From the NCBI RefSeq assembly GCF_001426245.1, contig NZ_LMCM01000001.1, positions 844,581-908,580 on the forward strand: a stretch of DNA of 64,000 nucleotides, in the 5' to 3' direction. This document shows, one piece after another, positions 36,853 to 48,169 of this stretch. This DNA is from Phycicoccus sp. Root101. GTDB lineage: Bacteria; Actinomycetota; Actinomycetes; Actinomycetales; Dermatophilaceae. Below the pieces are notes generated by a model, which saw only the letters and a list, made by a program, of their open reading frames with translations, ran no database searches and was not told the origin of the DNA. The stretch's first letter is position 1. Each line of letters opens with the position of its first letter. The position numbers and the translations under genes were made by a program.

Positions 36853-37509
36853 TCAGGCTCCCTTCGCGGCCGTGCGGACGAGGACGGTGCCGCCACGGGG
36901 GCCGGGTACGGCACCCTTGACGAGCAGCAGGCCGCGCTCGACGTCCACGGCGTGGATCGTGAGGTTCTGGGTGGTCTGACGCACGCCGCCCATACGGCCG
37001 GCCATGCGCATGCCCTTGAAGACGCGACCCGGGGTGGCGCAGCCACCGATCGAGCCCGGCTTGCGGTGGTTCTTGTGCGAACCGTGGGAGGAGCTGACGC
37101 CGTGGAAGCCGTGACGCTTCATGACGCCGGCGAAGCCCTTGCCCTTGGTCGTGCCGGTGACGTCGATGTCCTGGCCGGCCTCGAAGGTCTCGACCGTGAC
37201 TTCCTGGCCGAGCGAGTACTCGGCGGCGTCAGCGGTGCGGAGCTCCACGAGGTGGCGACGCGGGGTCACGCCGGCCTTCTCGAAGTGGCCGGTGAGGGGC
37301 TTGGTCACCTTGCGGGGGTCGATCGCGCCGAACGCGATCTGGACGGCGGCATAGCCGTCCGTGGCGGCATCGCGCACCTGCGTCACGACGCAGGGGCCGG
37401 CCTCGATGACGGTGACGGGGATGAGCCGGTTCTCGGCGTCCCACACCTGGGTCATGCCGAGCTTCTTGCCCAGCACACCCTTCACGGTCTTGGTAGCAGT
37501 GTCGGTCAT
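36853..37509 (-). CDS. rplC: 50S ribosomal protein L3
   Basis: The 218-residue protein ([29 protein letters not shown]) carries the central extension [37 protein letters not shown], which approaches the peptidyl-transferase centre. The position that is a methylated Gln in E. coli is Gly here (GSIGGC). It lies 11 nt after rpsJ. Confidence 0.99.
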   Translation of the reverse strand: MTDTATKTVKGVLGKKLGMTQVWDAENRLIPVTVIEAGPCVVTQVRDAATDGYAAVQIAFGAIDPRKVTKPLTGHFEKAGVTPRRHLVELRTADAAEYSLGQEVTVETFEAGQDIDVTGTTKGKGFAGVMKRHGFHGVSSSHGSHKNHRKPGSIGGCATPGRVFKGMRMAGRMGGVRQTTQNLTIHAVDVERGLLLVKGAVPGPRGGTVLVRTAAKGA

Positions 37510-37520
37510 TGTCGCCAGCC

Positions 37521-37829
37521 TCAGAGCTTGATCTCGATGTTGACGTCAGCCGGCAGGTCGAGGCGCATCAGCGAGTCGACGGCCTTCGGCGTCGGGTCGA
37601 TGATGTCGATCAAGCGCTTGTGGGTGCGCATCTCGAAGTGCTCGCGGCTGTCCTTGTACTTGTGGGGCGAACGGATGACCACGAAGACATTCTTCTCCGT
37701 GGGCAGCGGCACAGGGCCGACCACCGTCGCGCCAGCACGGGTGACCGTGTCGACAATCTTGCGCGCCGAGTTGTCGATGACCTCGTGGTCATACGACTTC
37801 AAGCGGATGCGGATCTTCTGTCCCGCCAT
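37521..37829 (-). CDS. rpsJ: 30S ribosomal protein S10
   Basis: The 102-residue first gene of the S10 operon starts [19 protein letters not shown] at the ATG at 37829 after ACGGAG. It is also the NusE antitermination factor. The frame is open upstream into the leader, but that part is unrelated. The 585-bp upstream region carries boxes shared with the rpsL leader. Confidence 0.99.
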   Translation of the reverse strand: MAGQKIRIRLKSYDHEVIDNSARKIVDTVTRAGATVVGPVPLPTEKNVFVVIRSPHKYKDSREHFEMRTHKRLIDIIDPTPKAVDSLMRLDLPADVNIEIKL

Positions 37830-37880
37830 CTCCGTTACGTCTCTCTCTCGCCGAACATCTAACCGGCCCTGTGGTCTTCT

Positions 37881-37906
37881 CCGACCCCCGCGGTCGGGTG
37901 TGTCGC
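37881..37906 (-). promoter_or_regulatory. leader box shared with rpsL
   Basis: The plus-strand sequence CCGACCCCCGC, two variable bases, then TCGGGTGTGTCG is matched at 47778-47802 in the rpsL leader. On the transcript strand it can fold CGAC with GTCG and CCC with GGG. Its place in both 5' untranslated regions suggests a common attenuator or protein-binding site. Confidence 0.5.
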
Positions 37907-38341
37907 ACCCGCTTCGCGGTCCGGCGACATGCGTTTGCACGCAGTGGTCACACAGATCGAATAGTTTCCGGCAGAGCCGGGGCTTGCGCTTCCCTGGAGT
38001 GTCGCCCCGAGCGCTCAGGCACTCGGTTCGAGGTGTGTCACCGGGGGTGGCGGCGTCGACATGGGTCAACGGCGCGCGTCAAGCAACCGGTCCAGTGTGC
38101 CAGAGCCCCCCGTGACCTACCAAATCGAGGTCGGGCCGCTCGGCAACTGGTGCCACGTGGCGCGTCGCACCACGTCCCTCCACTGTACGGCCTCCCCCGC
38201 GAGTCCCTGACCAGTCCCCTGCCGGCCCCCCACCGATCGACCCCCGTGTGCCGCGGGACCCGTTCACGGTGGAGGATCCCGCGGCCACGCTCACCCGCCA
38301 CGACCGCTGCGGACCACGGTGGACGGTCCACGCGAAACCGC

Positions 38342-38395
38342 GACGCCCACCGTTCACGGTGAACGGTGAACGGTGAACGGTGAACGGTGGGCGTC
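38342..38395 (-). repeat. GGTGAAC tandem repeats inside a 16-bp inverted repeat
   Basis: Four perfect GGTGAAC heptads (38358-38385) lie between, and partly overlap, 16-bp complementary arms (38342-38357 and 38380-38395). The element is 20 bp after the stop of the next gene and so can act as its terminator. The heptad count could vary between strains. Confidence 0.65.
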
Positions 38396-38414
38396 CGCGA
38401 CAGGATGGGCCGCG

Positions 38415-39008
38415 TCAGGGGCGGGGGCCCCCGAGCACTCCGGCGTCGAAGGCCTTGAGGACCGACGCCTTGTCGGCGGCGGTGAGCTTGCCGTCCTTGA
38501 CCGCACCGTCCAGACGGCTGGACAGGTCGGTGCGGCGGGCCGCCTCGTGGTCGGCCCTGACCGCGTCGAAGGCGGCCTGGACCTTGGCCTCGGAGAGGCC
38601 GAGCTGCTTCGCGAGGGCAGCCACCCGGGCCTTCTCGTGGGCGGTCCGCTCAGCCGCCGTCGGTGGGGTCGGCTTGGTGCCCTGGGCCGGCGGCGTCGCG
38701 GGGCGGGCCGGCCGGTTCGCGTCACGGACGGCGTCGAGCGCGGTGCGGAGCTTGGCCTCCGTGACCCCGAGCTCCTTCGCCAGGGCAGCCGCGTCGGCGC
38801 CGTCCGGGCCGTGTCCGCGGCCGCCGGGCCCGCCCGGTCCGCCCTTCCCCGCCGGGCCGGCGTCGCCCTGGGCAGGAGCCGAGCTCGTCGTCCCGCTCGG
38901 GGTGGGGGTGCTGGTGTCGGCCAGGGCCTGGCTGGCCCCGAGGCCCGCGGCGATGGCGGTCACCCCGGCGGCGCCGGCGATCTTCACGGACGTGCGGACT
39001 GGAGACAT
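38415..39008 (-). CDS. secreted helical-repeat protein, function unknown
   Basis: The 197-residue protein has a signal peptide (about 1-31, GASQALAD) and a Gly/Pro/Ser-rich linker to about 72. Two copies of a 24-residue helical unit follow: AALAKELGVTEAKLRTALDAVR at 74-96 and AALAKQLGLSEAKVQAAFDAVR at 130-152. A related third unit (LDGAVKDGKLTAADKASVLKAFDAG) lies at 166-190. I do not recognise the family. It stands alone between rpsJ and an oxidase gene. Confidence 0.75.
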   Translation of the reverse strand: MSPVRTSVKIAGAAGVTAIAAGLGASQALADTSTPTPSGTTSSAPAQGDAGPAGKGGPGGPGGRGHGPDGADAAALAKELGVTEAKLRTALDAVRDANRPARPATPPAQGTKPTPPTAAERTAHEKARVAALAKQLGLSEAKVQAAFDAVRADHEAARRTDLSSRLDGAVKDGKLTAADKASVLKAFDAGVLGGPRP

Positions 39009-39190
39009 GCGTGGTTCCTCTCGTGGTGGGGACGGCCTCTGCGACGTCCCGCCGTCCCACCACCGTGCGCACAGGTCCTTGTGGCGAGCAGTGCGCCACC
39101 TGTCACGAACCTGTCAGCGGGGGCCGGCGACGCACAGGTTCCCGTGCCCGGACACGGGTTCGGCCGCCGAGCCGGTGACAAGATCGGCGC

Positions 39191-40513
39191 ATGACGACCG
39201 CACCCCAGTCCCCCACCGGCCCGGACGCCCCACCCGAGGGTCCGGGCCGTCGACGGCAGGGGCTGATCTACCGCGCCGGGGTGCTCGGGCACCGGCCGGC
39301 CGTCCCCGCCGACGCGGCCGAGCTCGAGCGCCGCGCCGGCGCGGCGATGACCCCGCGCGCCTGGGCCTACGTCGGTGGTGGCGCCGGGGAGGGCGCCACC
39401 GTGCGGGCCAACCGGGAGGCCTTCGATCGTCGCCGACTGGTGCCGCGCATGGCCTCGGGGCACACCACCCGCGACCTGTCGACGACCCTTCTCGGGACGA
39501 GGCTGGCCACGCCGCTGCTGCTGGCCCCGGTCGGGGCGCTCGGCCTGGTGTCACGGGGCAGCGACCTGCAGGTCGCCCGCGCGGCGGCGCAGACGGGCGT
39601 CCCCTACATCGTCTCCAACCAGGGCTGCTCCCCGATGGAGGAGGTCGCCACGGCCCTGGGCGACACGCCCTGGTGGTTCCAGCTCTACTGGTCCACCGAC
39701 GAACGACTCGTCGACAGCCTCGTGGGCCGGGCCGAGCAGGCCGGCGCGAGCGCCATCGTCGTCACGCTCGACACGACCATGCTCGGCTGGCGTCCCCAGG
39801 ACCTCAACCTCGGGTCGCTGCCCTTCTCGCAGGGCATCGGGATCGCGCAGTACACCTCCGACCCGCGGTTCCAGGAGATCGTCCGCGAGCGCGTTGCAGC
39901 CAAGGCCGCTGGCTCGGGGGGCTCGGACGACGTGAAGGTGACGCTGGGCGCCATCCGGTCGCTGCTGTCGATCAGCCGCGAGCACCCCGGGACGCTGCGC
40001 GACAACCTCCGCTCGCCCGCGCCGCGCGCCGCTGTGGAGGCCTTCCTGGACATCTACTCCAACCCCGGGCTGTCGTGGGACCTGCTCGCGACCCTGTCCC
40101 GACGCACCCACCTGCCGATCCTGCTCAAGGGGATCCTGCACCCCGACGACGCGCGCCGCGCCGCCGAGCTGGGGGTCGGCGGGATCGTGGTCAGCAACCA
40201 CGGAGGCCGTCAGGTCGACGGGGCGGTGGCCTCGCTCGACGCCCTCGGTCCGATCCGGGCAGCAGTGGGACCAGGTATGCCGCTGGTGCTGGACAGCGGG
40301 GTGCGCACCGGTGCCGACGTGGTCAAGGCGCTCGCCTGCGGAGCCGACGCCGTGGCCCTGGGCCGCCCGTACGTGTACGGGCTGGCCCTCGCGGGCCAGG
40401 ACGGGGTCCGTGACGTCGTCACCAACGTCGTGGCGGAGCTGGACCTCACGCTGGGGCTGTGCGGCGTGGGCTCGGTGGCCGAGCTGGGCGCCCACGTCCT
40501 CGCTGGGGACTGA
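39191..40513 (+). CDS. FMN-dependent alpha-hydroxy-acid oxidase (lactate 2-monooxygenase-like)
   Basis: The 440-residue protein is of the L-lactate dehydrogenase/oxidase family. FMN and active-site features are AYVGGGAGE (about 59-67), LLAPVGALGLV, K313 in LLKGILHPDDA, and the base H337 with R340 in SNHGGRQVDG. LDSGVRTGADVVKALACGADAVALGRPY closes the phosphate site. An insertion (about 195-255) replaces the membrane-binding loop, as in soluble lactate monooxygenases. The substrate, lactate or another 2-hydroxy acid, is not determined. Confidence 0.88.
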   Translation: MTTAPQSPTGPDAPPEGPGRRRQGLIYRAGVLGHRPAVPADAAELERRAGAAMTPRAWAYVGGGAGEGATVRANREAFDRRRLVPRMASGHTTRDLSTTLLGTRLATPLLLAPVGALGLVSRGSDLQVARAAAQTGVPYIVSNQGCSPMEEVATALGDTPWWFQLYWSTDERLVDSLVGRAEQAGASAIVVTLDTTMLGWRPQDLNLGSLPFSQGIGIAQYTSDPRFQEIVRERVAAKAAGSGGSDDVKVTLGAIRSLLSISREHPGTLRDNLRSPAPRAAVEAFLDIYSNPGLSWDLLATLSRRTHLPILLKGILHPDDARRAAELGVGGIVVSNHGGRQVDGAVASLDALGPIRAAVGPGMPLVLDSGVRTGADVVKALACGADAVALGRPYVYGLALAGQDGVRDVVTNVVAELDLTLGLCGVGSVAELGAHVLAGD

Positions 40514-40540
40514 GGCCGCGCGGCGGTGAGGGTGAGGGGT

Positions 40541-40925
40541 TCACGACCAGGTCGTCGACCGACATCGTGACCGGGCCGTTGGTCGCCGATCCCGAGAGGT
40601 AGCCGTAGAACCCCAGGCTCCCAGCGACCTGGAACCCGGCCGTCGCGTCCGTGACCGTCTTCTGCCACGTCGCGGGCTCGGTGGCCCCGACCTTCCAGAC
40701 CCGGGCGCGGAGCGTCGTGGGAGAGGTCCCGACGACCTGCACGCGCACCTGAGCTGGTCCCCGGCTGCCAGCGTCACGCCCGGGACGGTCGTCTCGGCGG
40801 CCAGGGCCGTCTCGACGCCTGCGGTCGTCGCCCGCTGCAGGGACAGGCCCACCCCACCGTTGGACGTGAGGTGCACCTTGGCGCGGTAGTCGCCGGCCGT
40901 GCTGGTGCGCCGGAAAGGGCTTGCC
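40541..40925 (-). pseudogene. frameshifted remnant of a secreted protein's C-terminal domain
   Basis: On the minus strand one frame reads TSTAGDYRAKVHLTSNGGVG, continuing to TLAAGDQL. The next frame continues VRVQVVGTSPTTLRARVWK, then GSLGFYGYLSGSATNGPVTM and VDDLVV. Joining them needs one extra base near 40751 (CAGCTCAGGTG would become CAGCTCCAGGTG). The joined text resembles the last beta-sandwich domain of large secreted actinobacterial glycoproteins. No start or upstream part is present, so it is a decayed fragment. The rest of the 40,514-41,044 gap holds only a hairpin. Confidence 0.6.
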
Positions 40926-40993
40926 CCCACTTCGCGCCTCCCCCACCGGGCGTAGGCAGGAAGGGGCGCAAGCGGCATACCGGACACGACGAC

Positions 40994-41020
40994 GCGGCGC
41001 TCCCACGAGGGGAGCGCCGC
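40994..41020 (-). terminator. terminator of the sedolisin gene
   Basis: A perfect 11-bp stem (40994-41004 and 41010-41020) with a 5-nt loop, further extendable by GACGAC/GTCGTC outside. It lies 24 nt after the protease stop codon. Confidence 0.65.
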
Positions 41021-41044
41021 GCCGTCGTCAGGCGGTCCGGGTCG

Positions 41045-43057
41045 TCAGCGCTTGAGCGCCATCGACATGAGGAACGAGATGCCGTTCGGGCTGCCGACGC
41101 CGGTGACGTCGTCGTACCCCTTGCGGGTGTAGATCGTCCCCGTCTGGTTGAGCGTGCGCAGCGAGGTGAGCAGGCCGTCGCTGCTGTCGAAGCCGTTGGC
41201 GTAGTCGACCCGGACGACGGCGTCGGTGACGCTGCGCCCGTGGTTGACGTCCCGGAAGGCCGAGGTGCCGGACAGCGAGTACAGCTTCGGGTTGAGGAAG
41301 CCCAGCGAACCACGGTTGACCTGGTCGGCGACCGCCACCATGCCGGCGAACAGCGGCGAGGACAGGGACGTTCCGCCGATGCGGTACTCCGAGTACTTGA
41401 TGCTGCCGTCGGGGAAGGTCTGGCTCTGGCCCACGAGGAACCCGGTGTTGGGGTCGCCGACCATCGCCACGTCCGGGACGACCCGGTGCGGGCCCTCGCG
41501 GAAGTAGTTGGCCAACGCCGCGGGGACGACCGGCTTCTGGTAGCTCGGCTCGGCGAACAGGTGCGTCGTGCCACCGCCACCGCCGTAGAGGTAGGCCGGC
41601 TTGCTGGGCGACCAGGCGCCGTTGACGAGCGAGGACTTGCCGGTGCCCCAACCCTGCTCGAAGCCGTACCCGTTGCCCTGCGTCACGGCCAGGGCCGTCC
41701 CGCCGACGGCGGTGACCATCGGGTCGGAGGCCTGGAAGTCCGTCTGGCGCTGGCCGCTGGCAGCGATCTCGTCGCCGTCGTCACCGCTGGAGAAGACCAT
41801 CGAGATGCCCTCGGCCGCGGCCTGCAGAGCGGTCTGGTGGCTGTTGACGAGGTCGGCCGGGGCCACCACGTCATCGGTCTCGCCGTAGGAGTTGGTGATG
41901 ACCTGGGCGAGCTCGTTGTCCACGACCGTGTTGACGGCGGCGTTGATGTCGTCGTCGAAGCAGCTCTCGGCGCCGACGTAGAGGATCTTCGCGCCCGGTG
42001 CCGTGGCGTGGACCGCCTCGACGTCGAGGGTCTCCTCGCCGTACCAGCCGCTCGCGCCGCACTCGTCGGTGTGGGTGAAGTTCGCCGGGAGGTTCTGGTC
42101 GAGCTGGTAGCTGCGCAGCGGGTGGCTGGGGTCGTTCAGCTGGGCGTACCGCGTGGCGTCGCCGAGGATGTACTGCGACGCGTAGGCGTCCACGACGGCG
42201 ACCGTGGTGCCCCGACCGTCGTACCCCTGGGACTGGGCCACGTTGGTGCCGTAGGCGCCCCGCACCTGCGGCGGCTTGTAGCCGCACGGTGCGTACGGCT
42301 GGGGGTTCTTGACGAGCTGCGGCAGCGTCGTCGCCATCTTCTCCCCGTAGTACGAGGAGCAGGGCCGGGCGTTGCGGAACACGGCGTCCGGCGGCGGCAG
42401 CACCTCGGCGGGCCGGGTGCTGCCGGACGCGGCGTGCGCGGCCGCCTTCTGCTGCTGCGCCGTCGTGTCGGGCACGGCCCGCATCGGCGTCTTGCGGGCC
42501 GAGGTGTCCAGGCCCGCGACGCCCGCGACGAGGCCGGCGAGCGAGGCCGGGACGGAGTATGCCGTGGTGGGCGCGGTGACCGTCTGGCCTGCCTTCCTGA
42601 AGGAGGAGAGCTTGGTGGCCAGCGCCTTCTGCGCCGTGGCGGCCGGTGCGGTCGCCTCGATGTAGCGGTGGTTGGCGGGCACGGAGCCGATCGTGAAGCC
42701 ATGGCCTCGCAGCCAGCTGGTCACGGAGGCGACCTGGCTCGACGTCGGGGCGAACCGTGAGCGCCAGGAGGCTGCCGAGACGAAGTGGCCGTACTGCGCC
42801 GAGCCCGGCGTGGAGACGGCGTCGGCCAGCGCCTGGGCGCCGGCGGCGTCACGCAGGTTGAGGACGAAGGTGAGGTGCTGCGTGGCCGAGGAGGCCACGG
42901 GCGCGACGCGCTGGGCGTGCGCCGTCCACGAGGGGGCGCTGCCCACCACGTGGCGGCTGGTCTCCCCCGAGGCCTGCGCGATGGTGGGGACCGCCATGGC
43001 GAGGGCCAGGGCCCCCGTGACCGCAAGTCCTGTCTGACTCCTGCTGGGACTTCTCAT
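41045..43057 (-). CDS. secreted sedolisin-family (S53) serine-carboxyl protease
   Basis: The 670-residue preproprotein has a signal peptide (about 1-29) and a pro-kumamolisin-type propeptide (about 35-190; HLTFVLNLRDA and YGHFVSAASWRSRFAP). The catalytic domain runs about 255-670. Catalytic residues are E341 and D345 (EETLDVEA), the oxyanion D426 (SSGDDGD) and S564 (GGTSLSSP). The C-terminal calcium site is DVTGVGSPNG (D650). Such enzymes are acid-active endopeptidases that self-process. I start at the ATG at 43057, preceded by GGAGG. Confidence 0.93.
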   Translation of the reverse strand: MRSPSRSQTGLAVTGALALAMAVPTIAQASGETSRHVVGSAPSWTAHAQRVAPVASSATQHLTFVLNLRDAAGAQALADAVSTPGSAQYGHFVSAASWRSRFAPTSSQVASVTSWLRGHGFTIGSVPANHRYIEATAPAATAQKALATKLSSFRKAGQTVTAPTTAYSVPASLAGLVAGVAGLDTSARKTPMRAVPDTTAQQQKAAAHAASGSTRPAEVLPPPDAVFRNARPCSSYYGEKMATTLPQLVKNPQPYAPCGYKPPQVRGAYGTNVAQSQGYDGRGTTVAVVDAYASQYILGDATRYAQLNDPSHPLRSYQLDQNLPANFTHTDECGASGWYGEETLDVEAVHATAPGAKILYVGAESCFDDDINAAVNTVVDNELAQVITNSYGETDDVVAPADLVNSHQTALQAAAEGISMVFSSGDDGDEIAASGQRQTDFQASDPMVTAVGGTALAVTQGNGYGFEQGWGTGKSSLVNGAWSPSKPAYLYGGGGGTTHLFAEPSYQKPVVPAALANYFREGPHRVVPDVAMVGDPNTGFLVGQSQTFPDGSIKYSEYRIGGTSLSSPLFAGMVAVADQVNRGSLGFLNPKLYSLSGTSAFRDVNHGRSVTDAVVRVDYANGFDSSDGLLTSLRTLNQTGTIYTRKGYDDVTGVGSPNGISFLMSMALKR

Positions 43058-43223
43058 CCGAATGTGACCTCCGAGGTCGTGAGCCGGGTCGACCGGTCGA
43101 CGACCCCTGCGCAGTGTCATCCCGCTCGACCGCCCCACCCATGGCAAATGTCACGATCTTCGGTCAGTCCGCGGGACATCTTGCGGACGACGAGGCTCGC
43201 CGGGGGCCCGAGCGCAACGCGAA

Positions 43224-43251
43224 GGGCCCCGCAGCCGAAGCTGCGGGGCCC
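43224..43251 (-). terminator. tuf terminator with UUCG tetraloop
   Basis: A 12-bp perfect stem (43224-43235 and 43240-43251) closes on CGAA; read on the transcript strand this is a C(UUCG)G tetraloop, an unusually stable hairpin. It lies 51 nt downstream of the tuf stop and ends the rpsL-rpsG-fusA-tuf unit. Confidence 0.8.
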
Positions 43252-43302
43252 TCCAGGTGGTGCGGTGTCGCGTCAGATCACCGGTGGCGAAGTCGCCGGG
43301 TG

Positions 43303-44499
43303 TTACTTGGTGATCTTGGTGACGCGACCGGCGCCGACGGTGCGACCGCCCTCGCGGATGGCGAACTTGAGGCCGTCCTCCATGGCGATGGGCTGGATGA
43401 GCTCGACGTTCATCTCGGTGTTGTCACCGGGCATGACCATCTCGGTGCCCTCGGGGAGGTGCACGACACCCGTCACGTCAGTCGTACGGAAGTAGAACTG
43501 GGGACGGTAGTTGTCGTAGAACGGCGTGTGACGGCCGCCCTCGTCCTTGGACAGGATGTAGACGTTGGCCTCGAAGTCGGTGTGCGGGGTGATGGAACCC
43601 GGCTTCACGATGACCTGGCCACGCTCGACGTCCTCGCGCTTGGTGCCACGAAGGAGCAGGCCGACGTTCTCGCCAGCGCGACCCTCGTCGAGGAGCTTGC
43701 GGAACATCTCGACACCGGTGACGGTGGTCTTGGCCGGCGGGCCGGTGTGGATGCCGACGATCTCGACCTCCTCGTTGACCTTGAGGATGCCGCGCTCGAT
43801 ACGACCGGTGACGACGGTGCCACGACCGGTGATCGTGAAGACGTCCTCGACGGGCATGAGGAACGGCTTGTCGACCTCGCGCTCGGGCTCCGGGATGTAG
43901 TTGTCCACGGCGTCCATGAGGTCGAGGACCGACTTGCCCCACTCGGCGTCGCCCTCGAGCGCCTTCAGCGCCGAGACCTTGACGACCGGGAGGTCGTCGC
44001 CGGGGAACTCGTAGGAGGACAGCAGCTCGCGGACCTCCATCTCGACGAGCTCCATGATCTCCTCGTCGTCGACCATGTCAGCCTTGTTGAGCGCAACGAC
44101 GATGTAGGGGACGCCGACCTGCTTGGCCAGCAGGACGTGCTCCTTCGTCTGCGGCATCGGACCATCGGTGGCCGCAACCACGAGGATCGCACCGTCCATC
44201 TGCGCCGCACCCGTGATCATGTTCTTCACGTAGTCGGCGTGGCCGGGGCAGTCGACGTGGGCGTAGTGACGACCCTCCGTCTGGTACTCGATGTGCGCGA
44301 TCGAGATCGTGATGCCGCGCTGCTTCTCTTCCGGCGCCTTGTCGATGTCGTCGAACGCGAACTGCGGGTTCAGGTCCGGGTACTTGTCGTGCAGGACCTT
44401 GGAAATCGCAGCCGTCAGCGTCGTCTTACCGTGGTCGATGTGACCGATGGTGCCGATGTTGACGTGCGGCTTGGTCCGCTCGAACTTTGCCTTCGCCAC
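43303..44499 (-). CDS. tuf: elongation factor Tu
   Basis: The 398-residue GTPase delivers aminoacyl-tRNA. G motifs are [21 protein letters not shown] and NKAD, with [14 protein letters not shown] between the last two. It starts at GTG with AGGAGG upstream. It follows fusA by 120 nt. Confidence 0.99.
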   Translation of the reverse strand: MAKAKFERTKPHVNIGTIGHIDHGKTTLTAAISKVLHDKYPDLNPQFAFDDIDKAPEEKQRGITISIAHIEYQTEGRHYAHVDCPGHADYVKNMITGAAQMDGAILVVAATDGPMPQTKEHVLLAKQVGVPYIVVALNKADMVDDEEIMELVEMEVRELLSSYEFPGDDLPVVKVSALKALEGDAEWGKSVLDLMDAVDNYIPEPEREVDKPFLMPVEDVFTITGRGTVVTGRIERGILKVNEEVEIVGIHTGPPAKTTVTGVEMFRKLLDEGRAGENVGLLLRGTKREDVERGQVIVKPGSITPHTDFEANVYILSKDEGGRHTPFYDNYRPQFYFRTTDVTGVVHLPEGTEMVMPGDNTEMNVELIQPIAMEDGLKFAIREGGRTVGAGRVTKITK

Positions 44500-44619
44500 T
44501 TGGTGTCCTCCTCAGGACTCTGTACTTGGTGGTACGCCGCGTGCCCAGGTGGGACGTGACGCGATATGGGGGTGGAGCTGGGGTGAGTCAGATCGTGGTT
44601 CGACCGTTGATCCTAGCGG

Positions 44620-46734
<2,115 letters not shown>

Positions 46735-46810
46735 TGTGATCGTCTCATCTCGCTCGTTACGAAAATTCGTGGTGGTGCGGGTGGCGCGTGAGCACCACGC
46801 ACCTCCGGTG

Positions 46811-46840
46811 TGCCGCGCGCGCGGTCTGCAGCGCGCGGCA
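46811..46840 (-). terminator. hairpin between rpsG and fusA
   Basis: TGCCGCGCGC (46811-46820) and GCGCGCGGCA (46831-46840) form a perfect 10-bp stem after the rpsG stop (46852). Since fusA continues in the same direction, an attenuator or processing role is likely. Confidence 0.45.
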
Positions 46841-46851
46841 CCCCGGTGCTG

Positions 46852-47322
46852 TTACCAGCGGTAGTGCGCGAAGGCCTTGTTGGACTCGGCCATCTTGTGG
46901 GTGTCCTCGCGACGCTTGACCGCGGCACCGAGGCCGTTGGACGCGTCGAGGATCTCGTTCATGAGGCGCTCGGTCATGGTCTTCTCACGACGCTGACGCG
47001 AGTAGCCGACCATCCAGCGCAGGGCCAGCGTGGTCGCGCGGTTGGGCTTGACCTCGATCGGCACCTGGTAGGTCGCGCCACCGACACGGCGGGACTTGAC
47101 CTCGAGGGTGGGACGGATGTTGTCGAGGGCACGCTTGAGCGTGACCACGGGGTCGGAGCCGGTCTTCTCCTTGACGCCCTCGAGGGCGCCGTAGACGATC
47201 GTCTCGGCGATGGACTTCTTGCCGTCGAGGAGGATCTTGTTGACCAGTTGGGTCACCAACGGGGAGTTGTGGACCGGGTCGACGACGAGGGGGCGCTTGG
47301 GCGCGGGTCCCTTACGAGGCAT
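46852..47322 (-). CDS. rpsG: 30S ribosomal protein S7
   Basis: The 156-residue 16S head-assembly protein starts [23 protein letters not shown] and ends [19 protein letters not shown]. Its ATG overlaps the rpsL stop by 1 nt. The open frame extends upstream through rpsL, but only this start gives S7. Confidence 0.99.
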   Translation of the reverse strand: MPRKGPAPKRPLVVDPVHNSPLVTQLVNKILLDGKKSIAETIVYGALEGVKEKTGSDPVVTLKRALDNIRPTLEVKSRRVGGATYQVPIEVKPNRATTLALRWMVGYSRQRREKTMTERLMNEILDASNGLGAAVKRREDTHKMAESNKAFAHYRW

Positions 47323-47696
47323 TACTTCTTCTCCTTCTTCGCGCCGTAAAGGGAGCGGGCCTGCTTGCGGTTCTTGACACCCTGGGTGTCGAGCGAGCCG
47401 CGGACGATCTTGTAGCGCACGCCGGGAAGGTCCTTCACACGACCGCCACGCACGAGCACGATCGAGTGCTCCTGCAGGTTGTGGCCGACGCCGGGGATGT
47501 AGGCCGTGACCTCGATGCCGCTGGTGAGGCGCACGCGGGCGACCTTGCGCAGGGCAGAGTTCGGCTTCTTGGGGGTGGTGGTGTACACACGCGTGCACAC
47601 ACCACGGCGCTGGGGCGAGCCCTTGAGGGCAGGAGTCTTGGTCTTGGTGACCTTGTCCTGACGCCCCTTGCGCACAAGCTGGTTGATCGTAGGCAA
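47322..47696 (-). CDS. rpsL: 30S ribosomal protein S12
   Basis: The 124-residue decoding-site protein starts at TTG 47696, with GGAG 6 nt before it: (M)[19 protein letters not shown]. The streptomycin-relevant lysines K43 (TPKKPNS) and K88 (GGRVKDLPG) are wild type. It is first in the str operon. Confidence 0.98.
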   Translation of the reverse strand: MPTINQLVRKGRQDKVTKTKTPALKGSPQRRGVCTRVYTTTPKKPNSALRKVARVRLTSGIEVTAYIPGVGHNLQEHSIVLVRGGRVKDLPGVRYKIVRGSLDTQGVKNRKQARSLYGAKKEKK

Positions 47697-47777
47697 CCTG
47701 TTCTCCGTACGTAGTTGATGTTCTGCGCCGGCTGGCTGACCAGCAGCCGTCCGGCACTCCTTGGTGTGGTGCTCTGC

Positions 47778-47802
47778 CCGACCCCCGCACTCGGGTGTGT
47801 CG
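47778..47802 (-). promoter_or_regulatory. leader box shared with rpsJ
   Basis: It matches the 37881-37906 box in the S10 leader at all but two central bases (CCGACCCCCGC-N2-TCGGGTGTGTCG). It lies 82-106 nt before the rpsL start, inside the predicted transcript. Confidence 0.5.
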
Positions 47803-47951
47803 GACTCGGCGCTCCCCCCTGCACTCCCCACGACGGACCCATGCGGATCTGACGTGGATTGCCCGGCGAGAGGTGGTGCTGGCCCACCTGCCGGTGACGG
47901 CGGCGGCTCCAGCGGGCGTGCCCGAGGTTTGGACCTCAGACACAGTGTTCA

Positions 47952-47980
47952 AAGATACCGCCTGCGTGGTGGCCCACCAA
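47952..47980 (-). promoter_or_regulatory. candidate promoter of rpsL-rpsG-fusA-tuf
   Basis: Minus-strand TTGGTG (47975-47980) and TATCTT (47952-47957) are 17 bp apart and predict a leader of about 250 nt. The -35 lies within CGATTTGGTGGGCCAC (minus strand of 47969-47984), which differs from the S10 upstream box at two of 16 positions. Confidence 0.55.
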
Positions 47981-48124
47981 ATCGGTATGGGCCCGCTCCC
48001 CCGCTGCGCGGCACCCCGGTCAACACCGGCGCGGCCCCGTGTATGCCGCCTGCTCCCCGGCGGGCGTCGCCCACCCGGCGTGCGGGTGGCCGGCACGCGA
48101 ACGTCCGGGGCCGCGGGGCGGCAC

Positions 48125-48169
48125 GACCGAGGGGGCCGGCCCGGCGAACCGGACCGACCCCCTCGGGTC
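48125..48169 (-). terminator. rpoC terminator
   Basis: CGAGGGGG near 48128-48135 pairs with CCCCCTCG at 48158-48165, extended outward by GAC/GTC with one bulged G. It begins 17 nt after the rpoC stop. Confidence 0.6.

Larger units (their letters stand above)
37830..38414 (-). other. S10-operon upstream region (non-coding)
   Basis: No gene is seen in these 585 bp. Read toward rpsJ, it holds the GGTGAAC hairpin (38342-38395) and a GTGGAC/GTCCAC palindrome (38319-38331). CGATTTGGTAGGTCAC follows (minus strand of 38112-38127), nearly identical to the rpsL upstream region and containing a likely -35 TTGGTA (38118-38123). CACACT, 18 bp downstream, is only a weak -10. A leader motif (37881-37906), also shared with rpsL, lies 52-77 nt before the rpsJ start. 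Confidence 0.6.

Noticed and set aside
38358..38385. GGTGAAC repeats as a CRISPR array
   Set aside because: The units are 7 bp and contiguous with no spacers, and no cas gene is near.
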